Shown: positions 1 through 12,900 of the stretch, in pieces
How the letters are laid out: each line of letters starts with the position of its first letter
Position numbering within the stretch: the first letter of the stretch is position 1
Assembly: GCA_002633005.1 (NCBI GenBank)
Contig: NMRA01000172.1
Coordinates: 269,866 to 333,865 of the forward strand
Reading direction: 5' to 3'
Length of the DNA stretch: 64,000 bases
Source: Phoronis australis
Lineage: Eukaryota; Phoronida; Phoronidae
Notes under the pieces: model-generated
Told to the model about the DNA's origin: nothing
Seen by the model: only the letters and a program-made list of their open reading frames with translations
Databases searched by the model: none
Program-made: the position numbers and the translations under genes

Positions 1-844
1 GCTATCATGGCTGTACTTATGAGAATAGCCATCAGGCTCTAGAGGCATCAACTTCATCAAATGGACAATTATAAGGCCCCATGTTTGAATTGGGCCATTG
101 AAGCTGGCTACAGCTTGAACTCTCCAAGTACCGAAGGCAAAGTTAAAAGAATAGAAATTTAATAATAGTACTGCAGCCTACAGTATACTGCAACAAAACT
201 CCAGTCACACTCATTGTCAACATAAAACATCAGAAGGTATTGTAAAACAAAAGCAATGTAATGCCTAGTAAGGTAAACCCAGCAGGTCTGCCTATGTCTG
301 TGGGTCTGTGGCCTTCAATGGTTCAGATAGAGGTGATTGAGTGTCTGCGGAGGGTTTCAGGGGGGGGGGGGGNGGGGGGGGGGGGTGGATTCCTGGTAAA
401 TTGCACTACAGGGCTTATAATTTTCCTCTTCTAAAAGGATTTCCATTTTTTTTGGTTTTGATTTCGTCTTGTTTGATTTCCAGTTTCCTCTTTTTTGTCT
501 CTTTTTATCATTATCAATTGACTTGCAACCAAAGTTTATTTCAGTTAAATTTTACATCAAAAATATTTCTATTACAAAAACTTATGTGTTTGGAAAATTT
601 TCCTCTTTTTTGCCATTGGTTATTCCAAGCCTGGACACTACTCTCACTTTGTCCACAGATTTTTCCCAAGAATTGAGGCATTTTTGTGGCTACGGTATGA
701 CACCAGAGAGCTTCGCAATGGTTTATCTGCCATTTGATGCAGTGCTAAGTATAATTTGACCAGGTTTTAATTAACCTGCTTAAATTGCCAATATTTACTT
801 CCTAATATGCTTAATTATTTCAAACGTTCATATCCCATCTGTAG
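1..844. other. 5' flank of gene A, no gene seen
   Basis: No coding exon is recognisable. The stretch holds a poly-G run with an ambiguous base (361-385) and AT-rich sequence. A splice-acceptor-like site (AG at 843-844, after a weak pyrimidine stretch) lies just before the start codon of gene A, so a non-coding first exon may exist here or further upstream. I could not identify a promoter. Confidence 0.4.
361..385. repeat. poly-G tract with ambiguous base
   Basis: A run of about 24 G residues containing a single n at 373. It is likely a sequencing or assembly difficulty as well as a real homopolymer. Confidence 0.8.
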
Positions 845-850
845 AACAAT

Positions 851-948
851 ATGTGGGGTCTGCCGCCGTCACTGCTGCTGTTGCTGAGTGGCTGTGCACT
901 GCTATCCTTATCATGTGGACAACTTGAAGAAAGACTTGAACCAGCACC
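851..948 (+). CDS. Gene A exon 1: signal peptide
   Basis: Starts at the ATG at 851 and encodes a Leu-rich signal peptide (MWGLPPSLLLLLSGCALL) with a probable cleavage near S-C-G/Q. It ends at a GTAAGT donor in phase 2. The start is supported by the matching first exon of gene B (55341), which also ends in a short E-R-L-E-P stretch in the same phase. Confidence 0.85.
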
Positions 949-3900
949 GTAAGTTGAAAGATGTCACACACTCTCTGGTGGTTGGTCTTGATCTACTTGA
1001 AGAGAATGTCTTCTTGTACTTGTCTGTTAATAACATCCATTCTATAATTTTTAAAATTACAGTTGCAGTAATGGTATTACGCATGTTGCTATTTAAGAAT
1101 CATCTAAAAATTAAGGCTGTCTTCTCATAAAAAAAAATAATTGCAGGCGTTCTGATACACGTTGTATCAGATGTGCGCAGGCCTCGCATGTGGGCCCATT
1201 GCACTGATCACCTGGAAATATTTTTCTGCTTTATTGATATATGGTTAAAACCGAGCTGAGGAGCTAGAAACCTGGCTCAAGGGTTTAGCAGTGTGACCTG
1301 GTGGGACTTGAACCCACGACCTTGAGTAAAGAAAGCGGGCACTTATCAACCAGGCCACACTGCCTCCTCTTGTCTTCTCATAGAACTATGTGCACATTTT
1401 AGTTTGATTCATCTTAAGTTGGACGTGGAGAATTGTGGTTAACCTTTAAATCAAATGATACTTGGCTTTGTTGAATGGTAACACTTGCAAAAATTGACAT
1501 TTGACCCTTGTAGTGTTGTCATTGTGGGTTACTAAAGTTTGAAATTTAATGTCACATGACTGGTGATGTAATCGAGTTTTCTTGTGTAGCATCAAGAAAT
1601 CGTAACAAAAATTGTTCAGGGAAATGTTGTGCTAAAACACCTGTGAAAGACAACTCATTTTGATTGTTTTTGAGTAAATCAAAAACATTTGGTTCAAGTA
1701 TGCTTTTCCGTTGTGAATGGGTCAGGTGATACCATTCTGTATGGTCACATGATGCCATAGATATCATATGTATACAGTCATGAAGCAGAATTATCTTATT
1801 GATGAAGCTAAAGTGATTTACCGGGACTCCAACTGTGGTTACCATTTATTTTCCAGAACCTATTTATTGGCTGCCCCACGAAAGGTGCGGCCCAACCAGA
1901 TAGTAACTATGAGTGCTACACTGCTGAGACTTGAGTACGAAAAGATCAACTTCCGTGTACTAATCAAGCGAGACGACACTGAGATCTGTAGTGTGAGCAG
2001 AGAGTTTGATGCCCCGGGCACACAAGTTATGCAGATGAAGGTTATTAACTGTTCAATCAATTTGTTTGTTGTTTATCTTCTATGCTATGCTTCCTGTTAA
2101 ATCTAGTTGCTATTCCTCATGAAATTATTTTGCCTAGTACCTAGTTGTTTTGTGTTTGACATCGCTCGACATAAGCGAGTAAGCATTTGAAAATACGAGT
2201 AGAAAAACTAAAAATACAGAATTGGCCTCACTCTTACAGGCACCAAGCCGCTGTCGGGCATTTTTTGGTCCCCACTTGTTATGTGCCCAAATTCGGGAAT
2301 AAGACTTGCAAATATGCCGTCAGTCATATTTTCAAGCAGACATGTTCACCTGTGTCAAGCGCTGTTTCATGGTATTCAGGTCATGACAAGTTAATTTGGA
2401 AGCTTGCTAGTATAATATTGATATGTCTATGTTATTGTAACCTGTGTACCTTCACTCTTCACATGAGGCCTAAAAGCACCACTGCAGTCATTGATTTCTT
2501 AAGAGCCATAACTCTGTTGTTCATTGAAGAATTTTTCTGAAACTTGCTTTGTGGAGAGTATGAGAAAAATATGTCATACGTGTTGTGCAGAAAGAAACTA
2601 TGGTTTGTGTTTGAGCTGTCATGTTATGTGTGTTTTGATATTTCAAAGTTTGGCATCCAACTGTTGATAGCGTCACTGGAAATTATACCACTGTTTGGTT
2701 TCCAATAAGCTTCTGACAGCATGCTGTCCCAAAACACCTATTGGAATAGTTTCTTTTTCTACCTGTCATGTTATCGGAGTCTCTGATATTCCTCTGTCCT
2801 TAGATGCCTGAGAACACTGTGGTGGCTAATTACACTCTGCGAGTGGAAGGAACGACAGGTAGCGGTTATGGCGGGTTCCTTTTTGAGAACGAAACCGCGT
2901 TGCAGTTTGACTCGAAACAGATCTCGCTGTTTATTCAACTCAGCAAGCCACTCTACAAGCAAGAGCAAACAGGTGATAAGTTAATGTGTTTAAGTCTCAA
3001 CCTGAATTTTGTTGACTTGGTAAACAATTATCGAGGACAACTGTTTTGGTCAATTCGCCTGCCTTCGTCAGTTTGAGATGTCGAATACACTTTTGAATAA
3101 GATCACTAACTGTTATAGAATTGGTTACAGTCCACATGTATTTGTGAGATTAGAAATGATAGTTCAGCTTGGCGAGAACTGGGGAATTGTTTGTGGTGGT
3201 GGTTGAATTCAGTGAGTTGGAGTTCACGGGTTGGTTATACGCTGAAAGTAGCACGGTTACAGTCAGTGCAATGGAAATGGGCTGATTCTGTGATCAACTG
3301 GTAGGTGGAGCTGCTGGATAGTGTTATTACCAAGAATTCTAGTGTATGAATTTTGAATTTCTTGTCCACATGAGTTTTATTTTTATGTGAAATAATGTCC
3401 ACATGCGCATCTCTTGCAATATTCACAGGGAGATTGTTTTATTTGGAAAAAGTATTAATTGTCGTGCATGTAGGGAAATTTTTTTCCAGTTGTAAGACAG
3501 CTGGTGCGTAGCGTTTTTGACAGTCTTTAAAGAATCTGAACTGATTACATTTTCTCCACCATGTGAACGGGACACTGATTGGAACTTCCCATATTTACAA
3601 ACCGGGATAAAACTTTCATAGAAAGCATACTTCTTGACAAGTTTATGAATCATTATATTTTATGAAAAGTGACTCAAGACTTGAGGTAAAAATGTTGGTA
3701 TTATGCTCCCACTTTACTGAATAAACGTTTAGGCAACTAATTAATAATAATTATAAAGCGCATCACACTTTAGAATTAATGTATAAAAATTATCTCGGAA
3801 ACTAGCTATTGTGCGTATGTTCTCAGAGACTTTGCACTCATCCTCAAGTGAGATTTAATAATTTTTCAGAAATAGCTGTATGAAGTGTTCAACCAAATTT

Positions 3901-6900
3901 CTCACTTAAGTCTCTTTTCATAAAACAGACCCCAAGTTAAAGCATTAATAGGGTCGTCCCGGATTACATGGTGATAGAACTCTCCTTTGTCCCGGAGATA
4001 AAAAAGTGCATGACATCGTTTTGGAAATAGGCACATTTTCCTCTCTCATTGATGTTGGGAAGGCGAAGAACTTCACGTCACGCGTCCACGGGTATTTGCT
4101 AGCTTATCAAACTTTCTCACATCGGAGTTGCAGCCCACAGCACAGCAGTAATAATTTATTAGCATTGGAAGGACGAATAGAGAGTAATGCAACCGAGAAA
4201 AACTTGTAAAGAATCAGGTAACAACAAATGGCATGTGAAACTCCAATGGTAAGAAAACGAGACAGCAAATGTGCCTGACGGATGTTTGTGGCATTGTGGG
4301 TAAATACAGTGAGATTGGAGTGTCGCTGTGTAATCTGGGACGACCCTATTGAATTCACAGTTGCAGGTTTTTGCCGATATCATATCCCTCAGTCTACTGT
4401 TGATCTCAGTATGAAAATAGCTCAATGTACAAGTTATTGACTTTTAGTTGATTTTAGTCTTCGTTGTTGCATAAACATTAGAATTATGTCTACTGTTGTC
4501 AACCGTTGTTTGCTCATATTTGTTGTGGCTTTCTTTCCAGTTCGTTTCAGAGTGGTTCCTTTACAGACAAATCTCCAACCAAGTCACACAGATATGAACA
4601 TTTTTGTATATGTAAGTGAAAACCTGGTTGTCTATGTGAAATAACAACCACTTTTATTTTATCGTAAGATATTATGAAATTAGTCATTAAAAAGATCTTG
4701 TCTTTAAAGTATAATTACTTCCCAAGTCAACTCATCAAACTCAGTAAACCTGCCTGCCATCAAAAACTATTGTTTGATTTATACCACTTATTCTTAACTC
4801 AAGTTAAAAGTGATTTCTGGGCTTGATAACTACTGGCAGTTTGTTATTGCTTGAATTGAGGTCCGTGCACCGAGCTTGGCCTTGGACATTGATGAACTGC
4901 CAGTTCTTCTGAAACCTGCACTTCTAATCTAAGGAAGAAACAAGTTGCGACCAGTTTCGTAATTTATTTAAAGGGAAGTGATGTAATATTTATTTTTTTT
5001 GACAGGGCAGATTTACGGCAGCTTTTAAATTACAAATCACGGGGTCAGTTCTAATAAAATAAGCGTTTCATTACCTGGCTTACTAATTCGTGACACCAAT
5101 CAACTCAGTCACCTTTCTAAAACCCCACCCATTCAGCCTTTATTTGCAATTAGCACTTTTAAGGAGTACTCTTGATATTCTGGACAGGTCCTTTATTGTA
5201 CTCACTTGTTGGCTAATGATTAACTGAAAAACAATGCAAATGTTGTCAGTTGGATTGAGACTCTGAGTATGAAAAAGGTGATTCCTCTGTACACAACGCG
5301 CCGTGCATTGCTGAAGGTCAGGTTACAAATTCAAAGTTAACATAGTAAAATATTTACTTCTCGAAACACCAAAAATCCGTCGATTTGTACCTTAAGGAGG
5401 ATAAACTTGCTTGACGTATTTACTTGATGCAACATTAACATATCTGGTTGCCTAGATGCTTGGCAAATTTCAAGAATTTTCACCAGAGTGGTGTGTGGCT
5501 TGTAGTGTAATTTGTGGCTCTGGTTAACAGTGAATACTGCAGTATATGAATTGCCAGCCTTGATTCATCTCATGCTCTGCTCAACAGAATACTGCAGTAT
5601 ATGAATTGTCAGCCTTGATTCATCTCATGCTCTGCTCAACAGAATACTGCAGTATATGAGTTGTCAGCCTTGATTCATCTCATACTCTGCTCAACAGAAT
5701 ACTGCAGTATATGAGTTGTCAGCCTTGATTCATCTCATGCTCTGCCCAACAGAATACTGCAGTATATGCTAATTTAATCTGACAAAATGGCTGTCAGTGT
5801 TCCGCTTTCATGATAGCCGAACTCTAGTGTAATGACGGCAAGTGTAGTTCGCCATCACAGTATTTATAATGGTCTCTTATGACGAGTTGTGGTAGATCAT
5901 TAACTGTTGTGAAGGGGAGGTGGTATTTCAACGCTGTAGCATGGGTCATCTGTGACTGAAACTAATCTCCTGGCAATTTTGTTTTCTAGGATGCTAATGG
6001 CGGTCTTGTCAGAAGATGGCTGAATCAACAAACAAATTCTGGTAATGTTGTGTGCTGGTTTGAATTTTTTTAACCAAGCCCTTACGATGCTTTTGATGTA
6101 CTTTCTCTCTTATGAATGCTTTTAACCTCATCAGTTGTACACAGAATGTCGTGAACAAAGTATTTGATTCCTCACACGCTGTGTGTCTGGGGTAAGTGTA
6201 GTTTTACCATTTCCAAAAGATGTTTTACGTTGGATGTTTCACCCGTTATTAGACAATTTTTTTCTTCAGTTAGAGAGAAATTACACTGAAAGTTCTTTTT
6301 ATGTTTTCCTTTATGTTGTGTATCAGTTTGCATGGCATGCAATTCTTTCTAGAAACTCGTATTAAGTTCTTTTAGTTATTTGTGTCTTGTTAGCTTAATA
6401 CTTTAATTGGCAGCTTATTCCCATGACGACTCATTCTTTGGCCTTCCCTGTTCACGTGAATTTGAGCGTGTATCAGATTTTAGAGTCAAAATTTGGGGTT
6501 GTTGCACTAATATTGCTTTAAATTCTTGAAAAAATTGGTTGAAATGTATTATTGCAAAATACAACTTTCATTTTATTTTTTTGTATTTTGTAATCATGAT
6601 TTTGTGTCTACGAGTGTCACTTTTTATCTTGTACCCCCTACTAATCCTCACCAGTGTGTTCCAAAAATTTCAAGCCCGGACTGTGAGTGCCGAGTTGTTT
6701 TTGCTAGTGCACTGTTTCAATGGATCACCATCTGAGGTCAAATAATTAGAGATTTTCATGAAGCAATAGATTCAGATCATGTGGTGCTAATGAATGACTC
6801 ATACTCTTCCCTGGCTGAGGAGAAGAAAATATCACTTTTCATTGCATTACGGCTCAAGTATGCCCCTTTATGTACACCATAAATGGTTTCATCCTAAAAT

Positions 6901-9900
6901 CATTCATCACAAGTAAGGGTGATTATACGTGTGTGCCACTGAACAGAACTCTGCACTTGAGTAAAAATCACCGATTGAACTTGTTTATGCCGACTGACAT
7001 GACAATGAATAGCATAATTAGATTTCCTGCTCATTTCAAAATGTGCGTATTAGTTGTAGTAGTACCTCCAAACACCGCCAAGTGGCAGCTACAGTCTGCT
7101 GCCCTGTGTGATCATTTACAGCCCATTAGTTACTAGTGGGGGTCTTTTCTGTCCTGGCCATAATGCCAATCAAATTTCAGCCAAATGCACGTTTATGTAC
7201 ATGTGCTTCAATTTCTGTACGTGCGTTTCGATTTTTCGACACATTTTTCAATTCATGTTTGCGCGTTTCAGTTCATGTGCACATGTTTTAATTCTTGTAG
7301 GCGTATTTCATCTATGCACACATTTTTCAATTCAAGAATGCATGCTTCAGTTCATGCGCACCTGTTTAATTTCATGCTCATGTGTTTAAATTCACGCACA
7401 CATGTTTAAATTCATGAACATGTGACTGTTTAAATTCATGGACACGTTTTTAAATTCATTTAGGCATTTTTTAATTATGCATGCATTTTTTAAGTCAAGA
7501 ATGCATGCTTCAGTTCATGCACGTGTTTAAATTCATGGACACGTGTTTCAATTCATTCACATGTGTTTTAATTCAGTCACCCGTGTTTCAAGTCATGCAC
7601 ACGTGTTTCAATTCAGTCACACATGCTTCAAGTCATGAACACCTGCTTCCTATGTTGAAGAAACAGTGTTAGAATCTAGGTCAACAGTGTTCTCCCTGCA
7701 TGTATATAAACATAGTGTTGCGCCATCTTGGAAAAGTCATGCACCATGTTTGGAAATTTTGAGTCATGTTACAAAAACTGTGAGCCTTCATTTGCAGTAA
7801 AAATGACCGTGAAAAGCTCAGCAAGTGAAAATAGTGTGTAACTGTTGTTGTTTTTGTGAAATAACAAAACAAGATTAGGACACGGAAACATTGCGTGCAA
7901 TTTGTACCATGTTTAAACTTTTACTCTGGCAGAACCGTGGTCAAACTTAGAAAGATTCTGGAAAGCGTTTCAAGTATTAGGAACCAACCAACTGTAGCTG
8001 TTTTGCATTTCATTGTTTACCTATCTAACTATTGTTTGGTTGTCCTGGCACATTTCAATCCAGTATGTATATTCACTCACCATTTTTCTACAGACACTGT
8101 TTTCCCAAAATGCACTCGGTATCCTCTTCAGTTTTGACAGAGCATGTTTTACTAACAATCTCCAGTTGACCTGCTGGTGTTTCACCCACCGTAACCTTAA
8201 TCCCCTACCCCCTGCTGTGTTGGTTTACCCTGTCCTAACCTCCTACCCCCTCCTGTGTTGGTTTACCCTCTCCTAACCTCCTACCCCCTCCTGTGTTGGT
8301 TTACCCTGTCCTAACCTCCTACCCCCTCCTGTGTTGGTTTACCCTCTCCTAACCTCCTACCCCCTCCTGTGTTGGTTTACCCTGTCCTAGCCTCCTACCC
8401 CCTGCATGTGTTGTGTCACCCACCCCTAACCTGTGTTATTACACCTCCATACCTTGTCTCTTACCGCCAACCCTGCCTAATGTATTGTATCACTAACTTG
8501 GTCTGTATCTATAGGTATCCTGTCTATGTCCTTGGCCCTCTCCGGAGGAATGGGCTTTGGTCAATGGACCATAAAAGTGGTCGCCTTCGTAAGTTTAAAG
8601 CGTTGATTACACACACACGGTTATTGGGAAATTCGTGTGCCTGTGCTTTATTCACTGTTTTTGCCTGTGCTGAGAGCTAGTAGCATGACAAATGTAGTCT
8701 TGTGGCATGTTTTTCACTGACTCTTTATAAAACTTCATAATGTTACTGCCAACTGCAGGGCAGTTCTGTTTTGAGTGGCTTTGTAACTCATTGTTGAACT
8801 TAGCGATATGCTCCAATTGTCTTGAGAAATTCTACAACATCATGTATTGGTTGAAGTGTGAAGGGTTTTTTACTTATGTAAACCCCATTCTCCTTTTTAT
8901 CGTGGATTAATTTAGACAATCAAAAATCTGTTCCCTGGATTTTACTACATTTTTGTCAACCCGTACTTCCTGGCTCATGAATTGGGAGGAAAGGGATGGG
9001 GTGAAGGGGGGATGGGGGTTGAGTGTAAAAGGTGTGTGGTGGCACAGACAAGTGGAGCATATCCTGAAAGACTTTATTTGCTAGAGTTGACTGCATTGTC
9101 AAGGCACAGCGCGCACAAAAACATTCGCTTGCAATCAATAATCTGGTACTGGTGGCACATGTAGGACCATGATTCTTCACTACACGCTCTCTGTGTGTAC
9201 AAGGGGTCACAGACTGACCTGATTACCCTGTGTTATTACCTGAACAGCAGTATATGCGCTTTTCTATTTCTTGTTCCGACTCTCGTGTAGGCATTCTTAG
9301 TAGAGAATTCCGATTGGGCAAGCCATACATTGCATTTGGAACGTGGACTATCAAGGTGGTCGCTTTGGTGAGTAATGTGGAGTCTGTCGTCATGTATATG
9401 TCCATTTGCATGTATTTGTTTTAGTTTTTTGTTCTGTACGGTTACTTTCACTACAAATAATGAACGTACACACACTTGACCAGACTCTAGACAGGTCAAA
9501 TTTATATTTTTACGTCTTCCAAGCTTAGAATCTAAATTTCTCTAATCTTTCCTTTTCAACATCACTATGCTAAAATCTGTCGTGGATGCTCATCTGTAAG
9601 ATGATACTTAGCCCTGGTGATGCCCCCTGGTGGATCTTCCAATGATTAATTTCTAGTCCTCTCTTGTATGCCACATGGGGAGGGTGTGAAATAGATCCAG
9701 TGAAGGCCAAATTTAGTGATTGGGCTGTTGTCACTTGATTGTTTCAGTTGCTGCAACTCGCATGTTATTGCATGCGTTTGTTATCTGACAGTCTTAATCA
9801 CATGATTGTTTTATTTTTGATTGTGTTTTGAAGTGATCGCCTATTAACCTCAATTGTATCCTTGCACTACTTTCTGTCACTCACCTACTGAACTGTTGCA

Positions 9901-12900
9901 CACATTTTCACACACTAGTTAGATAGCACAGCATTATTGTGGTGGCACGAATTAGCACAAGATCACGGTTGTGGTGTTTACCATGCTTGAGGAATGAGGA
10001 TTCATTCATAAATGTTATGCCTTACTGACATGTGAGAGAGGGAGTACACTTTTACTGAGACTTGTTAGTTTTTGCAATGTGTTGACCATTCTGGAGGTTT
10101 AAATCACCTGAAGGATCTTTTTGCTGTTCCTTGTTTTATGTCCGTCAGTGTTGTAGTGGGTGAGTATTCTAAAAAGGTGGGTACCATAATTTTCAAAATG
10201 AACTTAATGTCTTAGAATTTTGACACAGTTTAGGGGCGTATATTTAAAGTACAGCTAGATATTCCATCAGATCCATAATGATTTATGAAAAAAATTCTTG
10301 CTTTGGGACTTTATTTCCATTGGAATTCTGACAAGAAGAATTGGAGACTATGAGCAATACTGTCAGATGTATTTATGGCTCAAGTGGACAACAGTGTTTT
10401 ATGATTATTGAAAAGCATGGCACTGTATATTTAAGGAACAACATAGCTGAGAGCTGAACTTTTATCTTTGTTAAGGTGTATTGTAAGTTGTATTCGTAGA
10501 TCAAGACATACATGCAATGAAATTTCTGATTCGGATTTTGAAGTATTATTGTGACAAAAGTGCATAAAATCTGGCTCGTATGAAAAATTTTCCTTCAAGG
10601 TCTGACTGGTTTCTTTCGAAAACTATTGTATTGTGTATAAAATCTCGCGAAATTTAGAGATTAAATTCTATAGCTTCAGAGTTCGTTGACGGATTTCCAT
10701 GAAATTCGACCAATAGCTTTTTATTAAGGAGATGGATAGACATTATCTAATGTCCATTTTGATTATTCTTGAGTTTGGTTTTTGACGTCTGCTTCTACAT
10801 CAACCAAACCACTTTAAGAATCATTGTAAAAATGGCATGTGTGTTCCTACTGTGAAGAGTACGGCTAACAATCTTCAGATGTGTTGGACTACTTTGGCGC
10901 TCCCCGTTGCCTTGGTATCTACCAATCTTTGTGGAATTTTAGCAAAAAAGTTATTATCATCAATGCAACAGCACCTGTCTCATTTCAGATTTGAAATATT
11001 TGACATATGAAATATGATGAAAGGTGGCAGGTCTATTCCTATTCAAGAGAGCACTTGCTGAATTACAAGCTGCATTAAGTTTACTAGTGTTGCTCCCTAT
11101 AGTGAGAATGTTTAAAATAATGATCATTCATAGTATCTGTGTTGTATGCGACGCACACGGTGTACATACATTGTTGTTCTTGTACATACCACATGTGAGT
11201 CTTATCTGAGCAGTTAAAATATTGGAGATCTCTTCACAGAAACACTCCTACATTGCACTAATTCTTGCTGTATTTTAGGGTCACGAGTATTTCAAGAACT
11301 TTGTTGTGGAAGAATTTTGTAAGTATTTTGAATGCTAGTTACCCATTTCATTATGACAAGAAACTCTGATTCTCTCCTGGTTGTTTAGATGTATCTACCA
11401 ATGCTCACTTTCAATATTGTTCCTTAGTTTACATACATTCTGCTGCAACACTGTGTTGATATTGACCAGGTGACACCATGGTAAGAACAAAGTAGAGGAA
11501 CTGACCATTTTCAAAGAGTGTTATGTTATGACCAACACCCAAGTGGTCGTGAACTTGGTGCTCTATATTGCTGCCATCTGGTTTTGGTTTCCTATTTGAT
11601 TTATGCAGATAGGATCTAGGTCAACATCCATAGTTCTTTTAAGATTGTTCCCTACCTTGGTTCATATGGGTGGGAACGATGTCAACTTGTGCTATGCTAT
11701 AAAAAGCTAGATTAAGAGCCATTTGCAATTCATGAAAATAGCTTTCTGTTTTTTGTTAGGTAAGAGTTCAAAGCTAACTGACACGAAGCGATCTAGACAT
11801 TTACTAGAATTAAGCAATGTGTGGAAATGTGATATAGTAAATATGGACGCTGATGTTGGCCAATAGTGAAACATATCAAATAAACTCAGAAAAAAACCAG
11901 GAACCGCAACTGGGAATCGAACCACAGGTCTCTACATTGCCTGTCTACATGGCCAACATCATGTTCTATATTTACTATATCTAATGAGCACATACTGGTA
12001 AATTACTGATTACATAATTGTCCAAATCTTGTGTATAAAAGGTGAAATGCCGCTCATTGGATGGGTGACATAACAGTTGGCTGCAAGCAGTAATTGCTCA
12101 GATGTCAGGTTCTCAGTAGCTCATTGGTAAGAGCACTAGACCGGCAACCTACTTTACTTTTCATAGAGCTCAATGGAAATGATTTGTCATGTTACATGCT
12201 CTGTGTGTGTTTCAGATGGACCAAGGTTCTACGTCAATGTCAGTACTGCACAGTATATCATGAGTGATAGCTTTGGTCTGTCAGGCACTGTCTCCTCCAA
12301 GTAAGTAATTGACTTTCTCACATGACCTGGAATGTGTTATGACACGACTGGTTAATAACACTGAGTACGTAATTTTTTGATATTACATGGGCAAATTACA
12401 ATGTAGTGCAAAGTAGAAAATAATCCATACGCCTTACATTTTATCATCTGCAAAACACTAAAACAACCAAATGTGCGCCAACCGAACAATGCCAGAATTC
12501 CGAGAAGGTGATGAGGTTGTGATTGACAAATTGGGTGTCGCAACTGTACGTACTCCCAGTCAGAAGGACATGCAAACAACCTCTTAAACAGACCCATCTT
12601 CGGCGGCAAATTCCATATCCACATTCATACAAATGGAGACGAGCTCCAACTCAAGAAATGCGGCGAGGCTGTCTAGCTGTGCTGTCTCAAGGTCAATTCA
12701 GTGCTCGCGCACGGGGAAGCCTTGCTGACTGTTATTTATATTTGTTAAGTTTTAATATTCCAACTTCAAAGAATATTAGATTCTAACTTGAATATTTGCT
12801 ACGAAAGTTGAATGCAATTTGTTAAGCTTAAAATAAACCTATTAACAAAAAGTAACTGAATTACTTTACATTGCACAAGCGTGTTTTTACAAAAGTTGCG

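Noticed and set aside
1288-1364. Possible tRNA gene on the minus strand
   Set aside because: The B box is good but extra bases follow the T-stem and the D-arm does not fold properly, so a SINE relic is more likely.
4009-4025. 17-base exact match between the intron 3 MITE and exon 10 (15815-15831)
   Set aside because: Flanks do not match, and one such match is not very surprising in 64 kb; no evidence of exon capture.
7108-7672. Several overlapping open frames rich in Phe, Cys and His
   Set aside because: They run through the degenerate TTCATGCACA repeat and are products of the repetition.
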